Notes: a model not told the origin generated them from the sequence alone. Counted from the first letter of the stretch, positions 28,275 to 39,870 are shown. The stretch is DNA of 64,000 bases from Serratia fonticola (GCF_001006005.1 NZ_CP011254.1:3782001-3846000); one strand, 5' to 3'. A program made the numbers and translations.

Positions 28275-29117
28275 CTATTTAAACAGATGCTCGGCATGAA
28301 AACGCAGATGATCTTCGATAAAGGTAGCGATGGTGAAGTAGCTGTGGTCGTAACCCGGCTGGATGCGCAGGGTTAGTGGCCAGTCGCGCTGGCGTGCCAA
28401 CTCCGCCAGCTTGGCCGGTTGCAGCTGATCCGCCAGAAACTGATCCCCATCTCCTTGGTCAATCAACATCGGCAACTGTTCCGCCCCTCTGGCCAGCAAA
28501 TGGCAACTGTCATATTGCAGCCACTGCGTTTCGTCATCCCCCAGATAGGCCGCAAAGGCTTTACGGCCCCAAGGCACCTGGCAAGGGTTGACGATCGGCG
28601 CAAAGGCCGACGCCGAACGAAAACGCTGCGGATTACGCATTGCCATCATTAACGCACCATGGCCGCCCATCGAGTGGCCCGCAATGGATTGACGATCGCT
28701 GACGCTGAAATGCTGCTTGATCAGCGCTGGCAGTTCATCGCTGATGTAGTCATACATGCGAAAGTGCTGATCCCAAGGTGCCTGAGTGGCATTGAGGTAG
28801 AACCCCGCCCCCTGGCCCAGATCGTAACCTTCGTCATTCGGCACCTCATCGCCGCGTGGGCTGGTATCTGCCATCACCAGCACCAACCCTAATTCTGCGG
28901 CAACGCGCTGGGCACCGGCCTTCAACGTGAAGTTTTCATCATTGCAGGTCAGCCCCGACAGCCAATACAGCACCGGCGGCGGGTTATCGTCGCGCGGTGG
29001 TGGCAGATAGATACTGAACGTCATGTTGCAATTCAGGCTCTGCGCCGCGTGACGGTAACGTTGTTGCCAACCACCGAACATGCGGTGCTCTTCGAGAAGT
29101 TCTAATGACATCGTCAT
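28275..29117 (-). CDS. fghA: S-formylglutathione hydrolase (FrmB/YeiG family)
   Basis: A 280-residue alpha/beta hydrolase that splits S-formylglutathione to formate and glutathione, the second step of glutathione-dependent formaldehyde oxidation. The nucleophile is S149 in GHSMGG, with the acid probably D225 (DQGDGDQF) and H258 (GYDHSY). The oxyanion region [13 protein letters not shown] is conserved. It is encoded 15 bases after frmA. By sequence it is close to E. coli YeiG, while by context it does the FrmB job. AGGAGG precedes the ATG at 29117. Confidence 0.95.
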   Translation of the reverse strand: MTMSLELLEEHRMFGGWQQRYRHAAQSLNCNMTFSIYLPPPRDDNPPPVLYWLSGLTCNDENFTLKAGAQRVAAELGLVLVMADTSPRGDEVPNDEGYDLGQGAGFYLNATQAPWDQHFRMYDYISDELPALIKQHFSVSDRQSIAGHSMGGHGALMMAMRNPQRFRSASAFAPIVNPCQVPWGRKAFAAYLGDDETQWLQYDSCHLLARGAEQLPMLIDQGDGDQFLADQLQPAKLAELARQRDWPLTLRIQPGYDHSYFTIATFIEDHLRFHAEHLFK

Positions 29118-29132
29118 CCTCTGCCTCCTGGC

Positions 29133-30266
<1,134 letters not shown>

Positions 30267-30348
30267 CTAATCGTTACTTTTAGGGGGTCGAACATGTTCG
30301 ACCCGAATTAATTCATTGATATCTGAATGGGCAGCACTTGCGGCGCCA

Positions 30349-31251
30349 CTACTCTGTCAGGAGGATGGACTCAGCATCCGCCTCCGAACTTTCAGCCTGT
30401 TCTATAATCAGTTGTTTTAACACGCGGACGTTTGGCCCAAACGCATCACGCCGCCATAACAGCCAGGTAGCAGTTTCGGCAATGTCGGCAGGGAGTGAAT
30501 GAACTTTGACTCGCTTGTAGCCGGGCAGCAGGTTGAGCACCGAATATGGGATCATCGCCAGCCCGGCACCGCTGGCCACGCAGGCCAGCATGGAGTGATA
30601 AGACTGGATCTCCATGATGGTGCCTGGCAATGAACCGTCACGCTTGAACCAGGACTCCAGGCGCAGGCGATAAGAGCAGCTGGCGCGGAAGGCAAACAGG
30701 GTTTCCCCTTTGACATCCTGAGCGCTGTGAATGGGCGGATGATCCAGGCAGGTGATCACCACCATGCGTTCGGGGAAAGCGACACAGCCGTTCAGTTCAT
30801 CATGTTGCAACGGGCCATCTACCAAGGCGGCAGCCAAGGTTCCCGCGCGTACACGCTCGATGATTTCCCCGGAGGTGCCGGTAGCCAGCGAAAGGGAAAC
30901 CTGCGGGAATCGCTGATGATAAGCTGCCAGCAAAGTAGGTAGCCGGGTGGCGGCGGTGCTTTCCATCGAGCCAAGCGCAAAGTTACCGGCCGGTTCCCCG
31001 GCATGGGTGATGCTCATGGCTTCTTCACTCAGCGCCAGAATGCGGTGGGCGTAGCAGAGAAAATTATGGCCCATCGGCGAGAGACGCAGACGCTGCTTCT
31101 CACGGATAAACAGATCGGTGCCCAGTTCCTGCTCGAGCTGGCGCAGGCGCGTGGTCAAGTTTGACGGCACGCGGTGCAGTTGCTCGGCGGCACGGGCGAC
31201 GGAGCCAGTTTCGGCCACGCAGCAGAACATGCGCAGTTGGGTGAGATCCAT
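30349..31251 (-). CDS. LysR-family regulator, PtrR/YneJ-like
   Basis: A 300-residue LysR-type regulator. The N-terminal helix-turn-helix MDLTQLRMFCCVAETGSVARAAEQLHRVPSNLTTRLRQLEQELG closely follows that of E. coli YneJ (PtrR), as does the effector-domain start (GNFALGSMESTAATRLPTLL). The C-terminus is extended by an acidic tail. It is divergent from an MFS gene, which is the likely target, and lies 88 bases from frmA in the same direction, so it could also affect formaldehyde detoxification. In E. coli PtrR controls sad/glnL-linked putrescine use; the role here is unknown. Confidence 0.85.
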   Translation of the reverse strand: MDLTQLRMFCCVAETGSVARAAEQLHRVPSNLTTRLRQLEQELGTDLFIREKQRLRLSPMGHNFLCYAHRILALSEEAMSITHAGEPAGNFALGSMESTAATRLPTLLAAYHQRFPQVSLSLATGTSGEIIERVRAGTLAAALVDGPLQHDELNGCVAFPERMVVITCLDHPPIHSAQDVKGETLFAFRASCSYRLRLESWFKRDGSLPGTIMEIQSYHSMLACVASGAGLAMIPYSVLNLLPGYKRVKVHSLPADIAETATWLLWRRDAFGPNVRVLKQLIIEQAESSEADAESILLTE

Positions 31252-31356
31252 AACCTTCTCTTTTCGTGATGAACTTGATGAGTATTATTCAGTTTTTGTG
31301 AGTGTAATACTGCGGCATGCTAGCCGCAACTTTCTTTTAACAGGTTGGATACAGCG

Positions 31357-32514
31357 ATGGCGCTAAAAATAGCCTTGAGTGGTTTTATTGCTTTGATCGT
31401 GGCGATGGGGATTGGCCGGTTTGCCTTTACCCCGCAGGTGCCGCTGATGATTGCTGAGCACCAGTTCACTCTGACCGGGGCCGGGCTGGTAGCGGCGTTG
31501 AACTACCTGGGCTACCTGTGCGGTGCCTATGATGCGATGCGTGCCAGCCGCCATGTGGAGCGCCGCCTTTGGCTTGGCGTGTGGGGAGCGGTGGCACTGA
31601 CGCTGCTGTCTGCCTTGGTATCGGGGGAGTGGTTGCACGGTGCAGTGCGCTTTGCGATTGGTTGGGCCAGCGGTTGGTCGATGGTGTTGGTGGCGGCCTG
31701 GACTAACGAGCGGTTGGCGCATTATGGCCGCCCCGCGTTGAGTGCGGCGGTATTTGCCGGGCCTGGGGCCGGGATATTCATCAGCGGCATGCTGGCGGTG
31801 GCGATCAACAGTTGGGGCTTGAGCGCTTCGCAGGCCTGGCTGGTATATGGCGCATTGGCATTAGTGTTAATTGCCGCGATCAGCATTAATTTGCCAAGGG
31901 CAGGGGAGCTGCATCGTCCCGATGTGAAGCCTGAGCCACTGGTGCTCACCCCGGCATTAAAGCGCCTGGTGTGGAGCTACAGCCTGGCGGGCTTTGGCTA
32001 TATCCTGCCTGCGACCTTCCTGTCACAGATGGCGGCGGCCCGCTTCCCTGAAAGCCTGTTCGCCCAGTTTGTCTGGCCGATTTTTGGCGGTGCGGCGGTG
32101 CTGGGGATTATCATCGGGATTGCAACCCGTCATCGGCTCACCACGCAGACCCGCCTGGCGATCACGCTGTGGGTACAGGCGCTGGGCGTGCTTTGTGCCG
32201 AAGTGGTGCCGGGCGTTACCGGCCTGGCAATAGGGGCTATGCTAACCGGCGGTGGGTTCCTCAGCGTGGTACAGCTATCTATCCAGCACGGTAGGGAATT
32301 GGCTCCGAATCACGCACGTTATATGGCCGGGTTGTTGACCACGGGTTATGCCATCGGCCAGTTGGTTGGCCCGATGCTCTCGGCGGTGTCAACGGCACTG
32401 ACGCATCGCCTGGAACCCGCGCTGTATGTGGCGGTACTGGGGCTGGTGATCGCCGGTGTGCTGGTGATCAATACCCCGGCGCGGGCCACGGCAAACAAGC
32501 CAACTTTATCTTGA
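31357..32514 (+). CDS. YbfB/YjiJ-family MFS transporter
   Basis: A 385-residue inner-membrane protein with about twelve hydrophobic segments. The opening LSGFIALIVAMGIGRFAFTPQVPLM and LVAALNYLGYLCGAYDA are characteristic of the YbfB/YjiJ family, as are GWASGWSMVLVAAW and the later MAGLLTTGYAIGQLVGP. Substrates of this family are not established. It is divergent from the PtrR-like regulator with about 105 bases between, suggesting control by it. The ATG at 31357 is preferred over a TTG four codons upstream. Confidence 0.87.
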   Translation: MALKIALSGFIALIVAMGIGRFAFTPQVPLMIAEHQFTLTGAGLVAALNYLGYLCGAYDAMRASRHVERRLWLGVWGAVALTLLSALVSGEWLHGAVRFAIGWASGWSMVLVAAWTNERLAHYGRPALSAAVFAGPGAGIFISGMLAVAINSWGLSASQAWLVYGALALVLIAAISINLPRAGELHRPDVKPEPLVLTPALKRLVWSYSLAGFGYILPATFLSQMAAARFPESLFAQFVWPIFGGAAVLGIIIGIATRHRLTTQTRLAITLWVQALGVLCAEVVPGVTGLAIGAMLTGGGFLSVVQLSIQHGRELAPNHARYMAGLLTTGYAIGQLVGPMLSAVSTALTHRLEPALYVAVLGLVIAGVLVINTPARATANKPTLS

Positions 32515-32829
32515 GTAAAATACATACAAAAAATGTGGGATAGCCGCAGCCAGCCTGCTACGGGCTGGATGCGGATTTTTCATACCAGGATGAAACACAA
32601 TCACTGGATAAACGTCTCACTCTCCTCTAGAGTGGGGGAAAATATTGATCGGGTTCACGTTATCTATCCGTCGTCTTTCAAGCTGCAGTTAGCTCTTTCC
32701 CTGGATTTGTAGGGGCGCTGTATACTGCGTCCTCATCACACGGGGCAAGTAACCAACAGCCAATAATAACGCTGCAATTTGAAAGACCACGGGGATATTG
32801 CCGGGGCCGCCTGCTGGAGATACATCGCC
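32515..32829. other. Non-coding region upstream of folE holding an interrupted palindrome and R2 copy
   Basis: A 315-base gap. GTCTTTCAA-GC-TGCAG at 32673-32688 is mirrored by CTGCA-AT-TTGAAAGAC at 32772-32787, forming a 115-base module that encloses the R2 core at 32708-32732. The right arm sits about 40 bases before the folE start, so it may lie in the folE leader. No other element is recognised. Confidence 0.55.
32708..32732 (+). repeat. Dispersed repeat R2, copy 3 (core)
   Basis: TGTAGGGGCGCTGTATAC followed by TGCGTCC is the same core as the other R2 copies, with two or three changes. It is enclosed by the long inverted repeat 32673-32787. Confidence 0.7.
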
Positions 32830-33495
32830 ATGACATCGTTAAGTAATGAAGCTGCACTGGTGCACGCGGCGCTTGAAGCGCGCGGCCTGGAAACCCCGTT
32901 ATGTGGGGAAGTGTTGGATCGCGAGACGCGCAAGCGCCGTATCAAAGAGCACATGACGGAAATCATGCAGCTGTTGAACCTCGATCTGTCCGACGACAGC
33001 CTGGCAGAAACGCCACACCGTATTGCGAAAATGTATGTCGATGAGATCTTCTCCGGTCTGGATTACGCCAACTTCCCGAAGATCACCGTCATCGAAAACA
33101 AGATGAAAGTGGACGAAATGGTAACGGTGCGTGATATTACCTTGACCAGCACCTGCGAACATCACTTTGTCACCATCGATGGTAAAGCCACCGTGGCGTA
33201 TATTCCTAAAGACTCGGTGATTGGCCTGTCGAAAATCAACCGCATCGTGCAGTTCTTTGCCCGTCGCCCACAGGTACAGGAGCGGCTGACTCAGCAGATC
33301 CTGGTGGCGTTGCAAACGCTGTTAGGCACCAACAACGTGGCGGTATCGATCGATGCAGTGCATTACTGTGTTAAAGCTCGTGGTATTCGTGACGCTACCA
33401 GTGCTACCACTACCACGTCGCTGGGCGGGCTGTTCAAATCCAGCCAGAATACGCGCCAGGAGTTCCTGCGTGCGGTGCGTCACCATCACGGTTGA
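32830..33495 (+). CDS. folE: GTP cyclohydrolase I
   Basis: A 221-residue enzyme (E. coli 222) making dihydroneopterin triphosphate from GTP, the first step of folate synthesis. Zinc ligands are in TSTCEHHF and VHYCVKARG. The substrate-binding segments [15 protein letters not shown] and [14 protein letters not shown] are conserved. The ATG at 32830 gives the family N-terminus; an upstream frame of 17 codons is rejected. A strong terminator follows. Confidence 0.97.
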   Translation: MTSLSNEAALVHAALEARGLETPLCGEVLDRETRKRRIKEHMTEIMQLLNLDLSDDSLAETPHRIAKMYVDEIFSGLDYANFPKITVIENKMKVDEMVTVRDITLTSTCEHHFVTIDGKATVAYIPKDSVIGLSKINRIVQFFARRPQVQERLTQQILVALQTLLGTNNVAVSIDAVHYCVKARGIRDATSATTTTSLGGLFKSSQNTRQEFLRAVRHHHG

Positions 33496-33514
33496 TGGCT
33501 GAGCTGTGACGATG

Positions 33515-33537
33515 AAGGCGCCTGTGGGCGCCTTTTT
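33515..33537 (+). terminator. Rho-independent terminator of folE
   Basis: A perfect stem GGCGCC-tgtg-GGCGCC followed by TTTTT, 20 bases after the folE stop and 26 before the yeiB start. Readthrough would be needed for folE-yeiB co-transcription. Confidence 0.88.
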
Positions 33538-33562
33538 ACTGATAGAAATACAGCGGAATAAC

Positions 33563-34744
33563 ATGAACGCTAACGAAACTCCCCGGCTACCACGCATTGC
33601 TACGCTGGACTGCGTACGCGGTATCGCCATCCTTGGCATTCTGCTGCTGAATATCAGCGCATTTGGCCTGCCGAAAGTCGCCTACCTCAACCCTGCCTAT
33701 CTGGGGATGCCCTCTACACGCGATGTCTGGACCTGGGCACTGTTGGATCTGTTCGCTCAGGTCAAGTTCCTTGCCATGTTCGCGCTGCTGTTTGGGGCCG
33801 GGCTGCAACTGCTGCTACGGCGGGGCAAAGTCTGGATCCGCGCCCGGTTATCCTGGTTGGTCCTGATTGGTCTCGGGCACGCCATTTTCTTATGGGATGG
33901 GGACATCCTGCTGGCCTACGGGCTGATCGGCCTGGTGTGCTGGCGGATGATCCGTGACGCACAGAATACCTTCACCCTGTTGAAAACCGGTGCGGTGCTG
34001 TATCTGATCGGCGTGGCGGTGTTGCTGCTGCTAGGGTTTATCTCTCACGGTGAGCCGGGCAGTTTCTGGCAGCCGAGCGTGGCCGAATTGCAGTATGAGA
34101 AGTTCTGGAAGCTGCAAGGCGGCCCGGAAGCCTGGCGCAGCCGTCTGGATCTGCTCTCTTCCAGCCTGATAGCCATCGGTGCGCAGTATGGCTGGCAATT
34201 GGCCGGGCTGATGCTGTTTGGTGCAGGCATGATGCGCAGCGGTTGGCTGCGTAACAGCTATTCACCGGCTTACTACCGCCGTCAGGCCGCCTGGCTGATA
34301 CCGCTTTCATTGCTGATCCAGTTGCCCGGTGTGCTGTTGCAGTGGCAGCTGAATTGGGATTATCGCTGGAGTGGCTTTCTGTTGCAGGTGCCGCGTGAGT
34401 TGGGTTCGCCGCTGCAGGCCATTGGCTACCTGGCTCTGGTCTACGGTTTTTGGCCAACGCTTTCCCGCCTGCGTATCAGCCACTGGTTAACCCAGGTTGG
34501 GCGGATGGCGCTAAGTAATTACCTGCTACAAACCCTGATTTGCAGCACGCTATTCTTTCATTTTGGCCTCTATCAACAGCTCGACCGTTTGCAGCTATTG
34601 GCGGTCGTTCCCTTGGTGTGGCTGGCCAACCTGCTGTTTTCCACGCTGTGGCTGCGTTACTTCGCACAGGGCCCGATGGAATGGCTATGGCGCAAGCTCA
34701 CTTCCCTTGCTGCGGGCGAAAGTCTCCGTCAGCCGACAAAATGA
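33563..34744 (+). CDS. yeiB: DUF418 inner-membrane protein YeiB
   Basis: A 393-residue polytopic membrane protein (E. coli 385). The opening RIATLDCVRGIAILGILLLNI and the C-terminal DUF418 domain (GRMALSNYLLQTLICSTLFF, then WLRYFAQGPMEWLWRKLT) are diagnostic. About ten hydrophobic segments are visible. The function is unknown in all relatives. It lies between folE and galS as in E. coli. The start at 33563 is set by the family N-terminus. Confidence 0.92.
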   Translation: MNANETPRLPRIATLDCVRGIAILGILLLNISAFGLPKVAYLNPAYLGMPSTRDVWTWALLDLFAQVKFLAMFALLFGAGLQLLLRRGKVWIRARLSWLVLIGLGHAIFLWDGDILLAYGLIGLVCWRMIRDAQNTFTLLKTGAVLYLIGVAVLLLLGFISHGEPGSFWQPSVAELQYEKFWKLQGGPEAWRSRLDLLSSSLIAIGAQYGWQLAGLMLFGAGMMRSGWLRNSYSPAYYRRQAAWLIPLSLLIQLPGVLLQWQLNWDYRWSGFLLQVPRELGSPLQAIGYLALVYGFWPTLSRLRISHWLTQVGRMALSNYLLQTLICSTLFFHFGLYQQLDRLQLLAVVPLVWLANLLFSTLWLRYFAQGPMEWLWRKLTSLAAGESLRQPTK

Positions 34745-34773
34745 GATCTGGCGCAGGTAGGTTAAAAAATTGT

Positions 34774-34836
34774 ATGTAAACGTTTTCTTTCCTGTGACGG
34801 AATTCACGCTGAGGAGGATGACAAACGGGGTAGGAT
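34774..34836 (+). promoter_or_regulatory. galS promoter with GalS operator, CRP site and -10
   Basis: A gal-type operator ATGTAAACGTTTTCTT (34774-34789) is followed by a CRP site TGTGA-cggaat-TCACG (34793-34808). A -10 element TAGGAT at 34831-34836 puts the CRP centre near -41.5, a class II arrangement. The layout parallels that before mglB, so autoregulation and catabolite control are likely. Confidence 0.75.
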
Positions 34837-34873
34837 AGCGCCACTGTCTACTCTGTCGACCTCGGGACGTTTC

Positions 34874-35911
34874 ATGAATTCTGTGCATTCAACCACCATT
34901 CGCGATGTGGCGAAGCGTGCGGGTGTGTCCGTCGCTACCGTCTCGCGAGTGTTGAACAACAGTGCCCTGACCAGCAAAGAGACCCGCGAACAGGTGCTGA
35001 AGGCGGTGGCGGAACTGGGTTATCGGCCAAACGCCAACGCGCAGGCGTTGGCTACCCAGAGCAGTGAAACGCTGGGCGTGGTGGTGATGGATGTCTCCGA
35101 TCCGTTCTTCGGCGCGTTAGTGAAAGCGGTAGACACGGTGGCGCAGCAAAACCACAAATATCTGCTGATCGGCAACAGTTACCATCAGGCGGACAAAGAA
35201 CGCCATGCCATCGAGGTGCTGATCCGTCAACGCTGCAATGCCTTGATTGTTCATGCAAAAGCGTTAGGCGACGCGGAACTGATCGCCTTTATGGATCAGA
35301 TCCCGGGCATGGTGTTAATTAACAGAATTGTAACGGGCTATGAGCACCGCTGCGTTGGCCTGAACAATGTGTTTGGCGCAGAAGTTGCCATGCGCTTGCT
35401 GCTCTCGCAGGGGCATCAGCGGATCGGTTATCTGGGTTCCGATCACCCCATCGAAGACGGCCCGCTGCGCCAGCAAGGCTATAGCCAGGCGATGGCCGCG
35501 GCCGGTTTTTCCCCACCGGATAGCTGGCGGGCCTACGGCTCACCGGATTTGCAAGGCGGTGAAGCGGCAATGGTTGAACTGCTGGGCCGCAACCTGCACC
35601 TGAGCGCGGTATTCGCCTATAACGACGCCATGGCAGCCGGTGCGATGGCGGTGCTGAAAGAAAACGGTATCACAGTGCCGCAGCATTTCTCGCTGGTGGG
35701 GTTTGATGATATCCCCATTGCCCGCTATACCAGCCCCAAGCTGACCACCATCCGTTATCCGATCGTTTCAATGGCCACCCTGGCTACGGAGCTGGCGCTG
35801 AAGGGCGCTGCCGGGCTGCTTGAACCTCAGGCTTCACACCTGTTCATGCCGACGCTGGTACGCCGCCACTCTGTCGCGCCGTGGCAAAGTGAGGCTTCGG
35901 TCACTCTCTGA
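34874..35911 (+). CDS. galS: LacI-family repressor GalS (mgl isorepressor)
   Basis: A 345-residue repressor. The N-terminal helix-turn-helix [33 protein letters not shown] is preceded by a few extra residues. The hinge is [14 protein letters not shown], and the galactose-binding domain follows E. coli GalS closely ([61 protein letters not shown]). It controls mglBAC, encoded immediately downstream with its own operator, and probably itself. Confidence 0.93.
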   Translation: MNSVHSTTIRDVAKRAGVSVATVSRVLNNSALTSKETREQVLKAVAELGYRPNANAQALATQSSETLGVVVMDVSDPFFGALVKAVDTVAQQNHKYLLIGNSYHQADKERHAIEVLIRQRCNALIVHAKALGDAELIAFMDQIPGMVLINRIVTGYEHRCVGLNNVFGAEVAMRLLLSQGHQRIGYLGSDHPIEDGPLRQQGYSQAMAAAGFSPPDSWRAYGSPDLQGGEAAMVELLGRNLHLSAVFAYNDAMAAGAMAVLKENGITVPQHFSLVGFDDIPIARYTSPKLTTIRYPIVSMATLATELALKGAAGLLEPQASHLFMPTLVRRHSVAPWQSEASVTL

Positions 35912-35923
35912 ACATTTAATATT

Positions 35924-35984
35924 GTGTAACCGTTTTCAATCTGTGAGAAAATTCACAGATTATTAACATAGTGCCGTCTATGCT
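35924..35984 (+). promoter_or_regulatory. mglBAC promoter with GalS operator, CRP site and -10
   Basis: Operator GTGTAACCGTTTTCAA (35924-35939) agrees with the gal consensus at 12 of 14 defined positions. A perfect CRP site TGTGA-gaaaat-TCACA follows at 35942-35957, and TATGCT at 35979-35984 is a -10 element. The CRP centre lies 41.5 bases before the predicted start near 35991, so this is a class II CRP-activated promoter repressed by GalS. Confidence 0.88.
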
Positions 35985-36168
35985 CTAGTCGTTTTCCAGC
36001 GCAAAGGCTCTTGCCAGCCAAACTTTTAATCTGGCGCTGACACAGCATCACAGGAATAACAAGCAACATGGATGACAGGAATTCTTTTGAAACTGCCACG
36101 CCCAACTGTGTGCATTGTGGCTAAAGGCTTAATACCGAGTACGACCCTCTACAAACCGGAGACAGACA

Positions 36169-37161
36169 ATGAATAAGAAGGTTTTCACCCTGGCCGCGCT
36201 GGCCGCAAGCATGATGTTTGGCGCAGCTGCGCATGCTGATACCCGCATTGGCGTCACGATTTACAAATATGACGACAACTTTATGTCGGTGGTGCGTAAG
36301 GCGATCGAGAAAGATGCCAAGGCTTCTCCGGATGTCACGCTGCTGATGAATGACTCACAGAATGACCAGTCCAAGCAGAATGACCAGATCGACGTGCTGA
36401 TTGCCAAAGGCGTAAAAGCGCTGGCGATCAACCTGGTGGACCCTGCCGCTGCTCCGGTGGTGATTGACAAGGCGCGTGCCAACGATATCCCGGTGGTGTT
36501 CTACAACAAAGAACCTTCTCGCAAGGCGTTGGATAGCTACGACAAAGCCTATTACGTCGGTACCGACTCTAAAGAGTCTGGCGTGATCCAGGGCGAACTG
36601 ATTGCCAAACACTGGAAAGCCAACCCTGCCTGGGATCTGAACAAAGACGGCCAGATCCAATATGTGCTGTTGAAAGGTGAGCCGGGCCACCCGGATGCAG
36701 AAGCGCGTACCACCTACGTGATCAAAACGCTGAATGAAAAAGGCGACAAGACTCAGCAACTGCAGATGGACACCGCGATGTGGGATACCGCTCAGGCAAA
36801 AGACAAGATGGACGCCTGGCTGTCTGGCCCTAACGCCAACAAGATCGAAGTGGTAATCGCCAACAACGATGCGATGGCCATGGGGGCGGTTGAAGCCCTG
36901 AAAGCTCACAACAAGAGCAGCATTCCGGTCTTTGGTGTCGATGCCCTGCCAGAAGCACTGGCAATGGTGAAATCCGGGGCGATGGCCGGTACCGTGCTGA
37001 ACGATGCCGACAATCAGGCAAAGGCGACCTTCGATCTGGCGAAGAACTTAGCCGCGGGCAAACCTGCCGCTGACGGCACCCAATGGAAGATCGTCGATAA
37101 AATCGTGCGTATTCCTTACGTGGGTGTAGATAAAGATAACCTGTCTCAGTTCGTGAAATAA
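36169..37161 (+). CDS. mglB: Galactose/glucose-binding periplasmic protein
   Basis: A 330-residue periplasmic protein with the signal peptide [23 protein letters not shown]. The mature protein begins [27 protein letters not shown] and follows E. coli MglB throughout, including the calcium loop DLNKDGQIQ, the sugar-binding [11 protein letters not shown] and [10 protein letters not shown]. It serves the MglAC importer and galactose chemotaxis through Trg. It is the first and probably most abundant product of the operon. Confidence 0.97.
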   Translation: MNKKVFTLAALAASMMFGAAAHADTRIGVTIYKYDDNFMSVVRKAIEKDAKASPDVTLLMNDSQNDQSKQNDQIDVLIAKGVKALAINLVDPAAAPVVIDKARANDIPVVFYNKEPSRKALDSYDKAYYVGTDSKESGVIQGELIAKHWKANPAWDLNKDGQIQYVLLKGEPGHPDAEARTTYVIKTLNEKGDKTQQLQMDTAMWDTAQAKDKMDAWLSGPNANKIEVVIANNDAMAMGAVEALKAHNKSSIPVFGVDALPEALAMVKSGAMAGTVLNDADNQAKATFDLAKNLAAGKPAADGTQWKIVDKIVRIPYVGVDKDNLSQFVK

Positions 37162-37180
37162 ACCGAGATAGAGAGAAATG

Positions 37181-37204
37181 CCCCCGCCGGTATTTAGGCG
37201 GGGG
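37181..37204 (+). promoter_or_regulatory. mglB-mglA intergenic stem-loop
   Basis: A perfect 8-bp GC-rich stem CCCCCGCC/GGCGGGGG with an 8-base loop and no T tract, 20 bases after the mglB stop. Such structures after binding-protein genes usually protect the upstream message and reduce expression of the membrane components. Confidence 0.7.
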
Positions 37205-37288
37205 AACTTATTAGAAGAACCCGTTAATTCTCCACTGCTGCAAGCCAGCTTGGGAGAGTGCTGGTTCCAGAATTAGCCAGGACTATTT

Positions 37289-38797
37289 ATGGCCGAAAAC
37301 TCTCGTGAGTGGCTACTGGAAATGACGGATATCAGTAAGTCGTTTCCCGGCGTAAAGGCATTAGACAAAGTGAATTTACGCGTACGTCCAAACTCCATTC
37401 ATGCACTAATGGGGGAGAACGGCGCCGGAAAATCCACCTTATTAAAATGCCTGTTTGGCATTTATAAAAAAGACTCCGGCAGTATTCTGTTTCAGGGGCA
37501 GGAAGTCGATTTCAAAAGTTCCAAAGAGGCGTTGGAGCAGGGCGTTTCGATGGTGCACCAGGAACTGAACCTGGTGTTGCAACGTACCGTGATGGACAAC
37601 ATGTGGCTGGGGCGCTACCCGACCAAAGGGCTGTTTGTCGATCAGGACAAGATGTACAAAGACACCAAGGAAATTTTCGACGAACTGGATATCGATATCG
37701 ATCCCCGTGCCAAAGTCGGCACGCTGTCGGTATCCCAGATGCAGATGATCGAAATTGCCAAGGCGTTCTCCTACAACGCTAAAATTGTGATTATGGATGA
37801 GCCAACTTCTTCTCTGACCGAGAAGGAGGTGAATCATCTGTTCACCATTATCCGTAAGCTGAAAGACCGTGGCTGCGGCATCGTGTATATCTCGCACAAG
37901 ATGGAGGAGATCTTCCAGCTATGCGATGAAATCACCATTCTGCGCGACGGCCAATGGATCGCCACCCAGCCGCTGGAAGGGCTGGATATGGACAAGATTA
38001 TCTCGATGATGGTTGGGCGTTCGCTGAGCCAGCGTTTCCCCGATCGTCAGAATACGCCGGGAGAGGTGATTTTAGAGGTGAAAGGCCTGACCTCTTTGCG
38101 CCAGCCTTCGATCCGCGATATCTCTTTCGATCTGCATCAGGGGGAGATCCTGGGCATTGCCGGGCTGGTGGGCGCCAAGCGCACCGACATTGTGGAAACC
38201 CTGTTTGGCATCCGCGAGAAGGTGGCCGGCACCATCAAGCTGCACGGTAAAAATATCAACAATAACAGTGCTAACGAAGCCATCAACCACGGTTTTGCCC
38301 TGGTGACGGAAGAGCGTCGTTCCACCGGTATTTATGCTTACCTGAATATTGGCTTTAACTCGTTGATTGCCAATATTCGGCAATACAAAAACAAGATGGG
38401 CCTGCTGGATAATAACCGGATGAAAAGCGACACCCAATGGGTGATCGATGCCATGCGGGTGAAAACGCCGGGCCACCATACCAATATCGGTTCGCTTTCC
38501 GGCGGTAATCAGCAAAAGGTGATCATTGGTCGCTGGCTGCTGACACAGCCGGAAATCCTGATGATGGATGAGCCAACGCGCGGTATCGACGTGGGGGCCA
38601 AGTTTGAAATTTACCAGTTAATGACCGAATTGGCGAAGAAGGGCAAGGGGATCATTATAATCTCTTCCGAAATGCCGGAGCTTTTGGGAATTACCGACAG
38701 AATATTGGTGATGAGTAATGGTCAGGTTGCGGGCATTGTGAATACCAAACAGACCTCGCAAAATGAAATATTGCGGCTAGCCTCCTTGCATCTTTAA
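37289..38797 (+). CDS. mglA: Galactose importer ATPase
   Basis: A 502-residue protein with tandem ABC ATPase domains (E. coli 506). Domain 1 has Walker A GENGAGKS and Walker [15 protein letters not shown]. Domain 2 has a degenerate Walker A (GLVGAKRTD), as is normal for sugar ATPases of this class, with signature SGGNQQK and [11 protein letters not shown]. It energises MglC. It is separated from mglB by about 127 bases including the stem-loop. Confidence 0.97.
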   Translation: MAENSREWLLEMTDISKSFPGVKALDKVNLRVRPNSIHALMGENGAGKSTLLKCLFGIYKKDSGSILFQGQEVDFKSSKEALEQGVSMVHQELNLVLQRTVMDNMWLGRYPTKGLFVDQDKMYKDTKEIFDELDIDIDPRAKVGTLSVSQMQMIEIAKAFSYNAKIVIMDEPTSSLTEKEVNHLFTIIRKLKDRGCGIVYISHKMEEIFQLCDEITILRDGQWIATQPLEGLDMDKIISMMVGRSLSQRFPDRQNTPGEVILEVKGLTSLRQPSIRDISFDLHQGEILGIAGLVGAKRTDIVETLFGIREKVAGTIKLHGKNINNNSANEAINHGFALVTEERRSTGIYAYLNIGFNSLIANIRQYKNKMGLLDNNRMKSDTQWVIDAMRVKTPGHHTNIGSLSGGNQQKVIIGRWLLTQPEILMMDEPTRGIDVGAKFEIYQLMTELAKKGKGIIIISSEMPELLGITDRILVMSNGQVAGIVNTKQTSQNEILRLASLHL

Positions 38798-38808
38798 GGA
38801 TCGTAATT

Positions 38809-39819
38809 ATGAGCGCACTAAATAAAAAAACCTTGTTCACCTATTTTAAAGAGGGTGGCATTTATCTGGTCCTGTTGGTGTTACTGGCGATTATTATTAT
38901 CCAGGACCCAACCTTTTTAAGCCTGATGAACCTGAGTAATATCCTGACCCAATCCTCGGTGCGTATTATCATTGCGCTGGGCGTGGCCGGGCTGATCGTC
39001 ACGCAGGGGACAGACCTTTCCGCCGGGCGTCAGGTAGGGTTGGCAGCGGTGATTGCCGCGACCCTGCTGCAATCGATGGATAACGTCAACAAAGTGTTCC
39101 CGCAGATGGAAACCTGGTCGATCCCGCTGGTGATCTTGCTGGTTTGCGCCGTGGGCGCGGTGATTGGCCTGGTCAACGGCTTGATTATCGCCTATCTCAA
39201 CGTGACGCCGTTTATCACCACGTTGGGCACCATGATCATCGTTTATGGGATCAACTCCCTGTATTACGATTACGTGGGGGCTTCACCGGTGGCCGGTTTC
39301 GATCCGAAATTCTCCACCTTTGCCCAAGGATTCTTGCGATTCGGTGACTTCAAGCTGTCATATATCACCTTCTACGCCATTATTGCGATCGCCTTTGTCT
39401 GGGTGCTGTGGAATAAAACCCGCTTCGGCAAGAATATCTTCGCCATCGGCGGCAACCCGGAAGCGGCGAAAGTCTCTGGCGTCAACGTCCCGCTGAACCT
39501 GATCATGATTTATGCGCTGTCCGGGGTGTTCTATGCCTTTGGCGGTTTACTGGAGGCGGGCCGTATCGGTAGTGCCACCAACAACCTCGGCTTTATGTAT
39601 GAACTGGATGCCATCGCGGCCTGTGTGGTCGGCGGGGTGTCGTTCGCCGGTGGGGTAGGTACGGTGCTGGGCGTGGTGACCGGGGTGATCATCTTTACCG
39701 TCATCAACTACGGCCTGACCTATATCGGCGTGAACCCTTACTGGCAGTACATTATCAAGGGTAGCATTATCATCTTCGCGGTAGCGTTGGACTCCCTGAA
39801 GTACGCCAAGAAAAAATAA
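38809..39819 (+). CDS. mglC: Galactose importer permease
   Basis: A 336-residue inner-membrane permease of the ribose/galactose class (E. coli 336). About ten hydrophobic segments are visible, with the conserved TQGTDLSAGRQVGLAAVI and the C-terminal coupling region GGVSFAGGVGTVLGVVTGVIIFTVINYGL. It starts 11 bases after mglA. A strong terminator closes the operon. Confidence 0.97.
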   Translation: MSALNKKTLFTYFKEGGIYLVLLVLLAIIIIQDPTFLSLMNLSNILTQSSVRIIIALGVAGLIVTQGTDLSAGRQVGLAAVIAATLLQSMDNVNKVFPQMETWSIPLVILLVCAVGAVIGLVNGLIIAYLNVTPFITTLGTMIIVYGINSLYYDYVGASPVAGFDPKFSTFAQGFLRFGDFKLSYITFYAIIAIAFVWVLWNKTRFGKNIFAIGGNPEAAKVSGVNVPLNLIMIYALSGVFYAFGGLLEAGRIGSATNNLGFMYELDAIAACVVGGVSFAGGVGTVLGVVTGVIIFTVINYGLTYIGVNPYWQYIIKGSIIIFAVALDSLKYAKKK

Positions 39820-39840
39820 GTCTGTTTTGCGCTTTACGAT

Positions 39841-39870
39841 AACGGCCAGCATCTGCTGGCCGTTTTGCTT
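39841..39870 (+). terminator. Rho-independent terminator of mglBAC
   Basis: An 11-bp stem AACGGCCAGCA/TGCTGGCCGTT with a 2-base gap, followed by TTGCTTTTGC, about 20 bases after the mglC stop. Confidence 0.85.
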
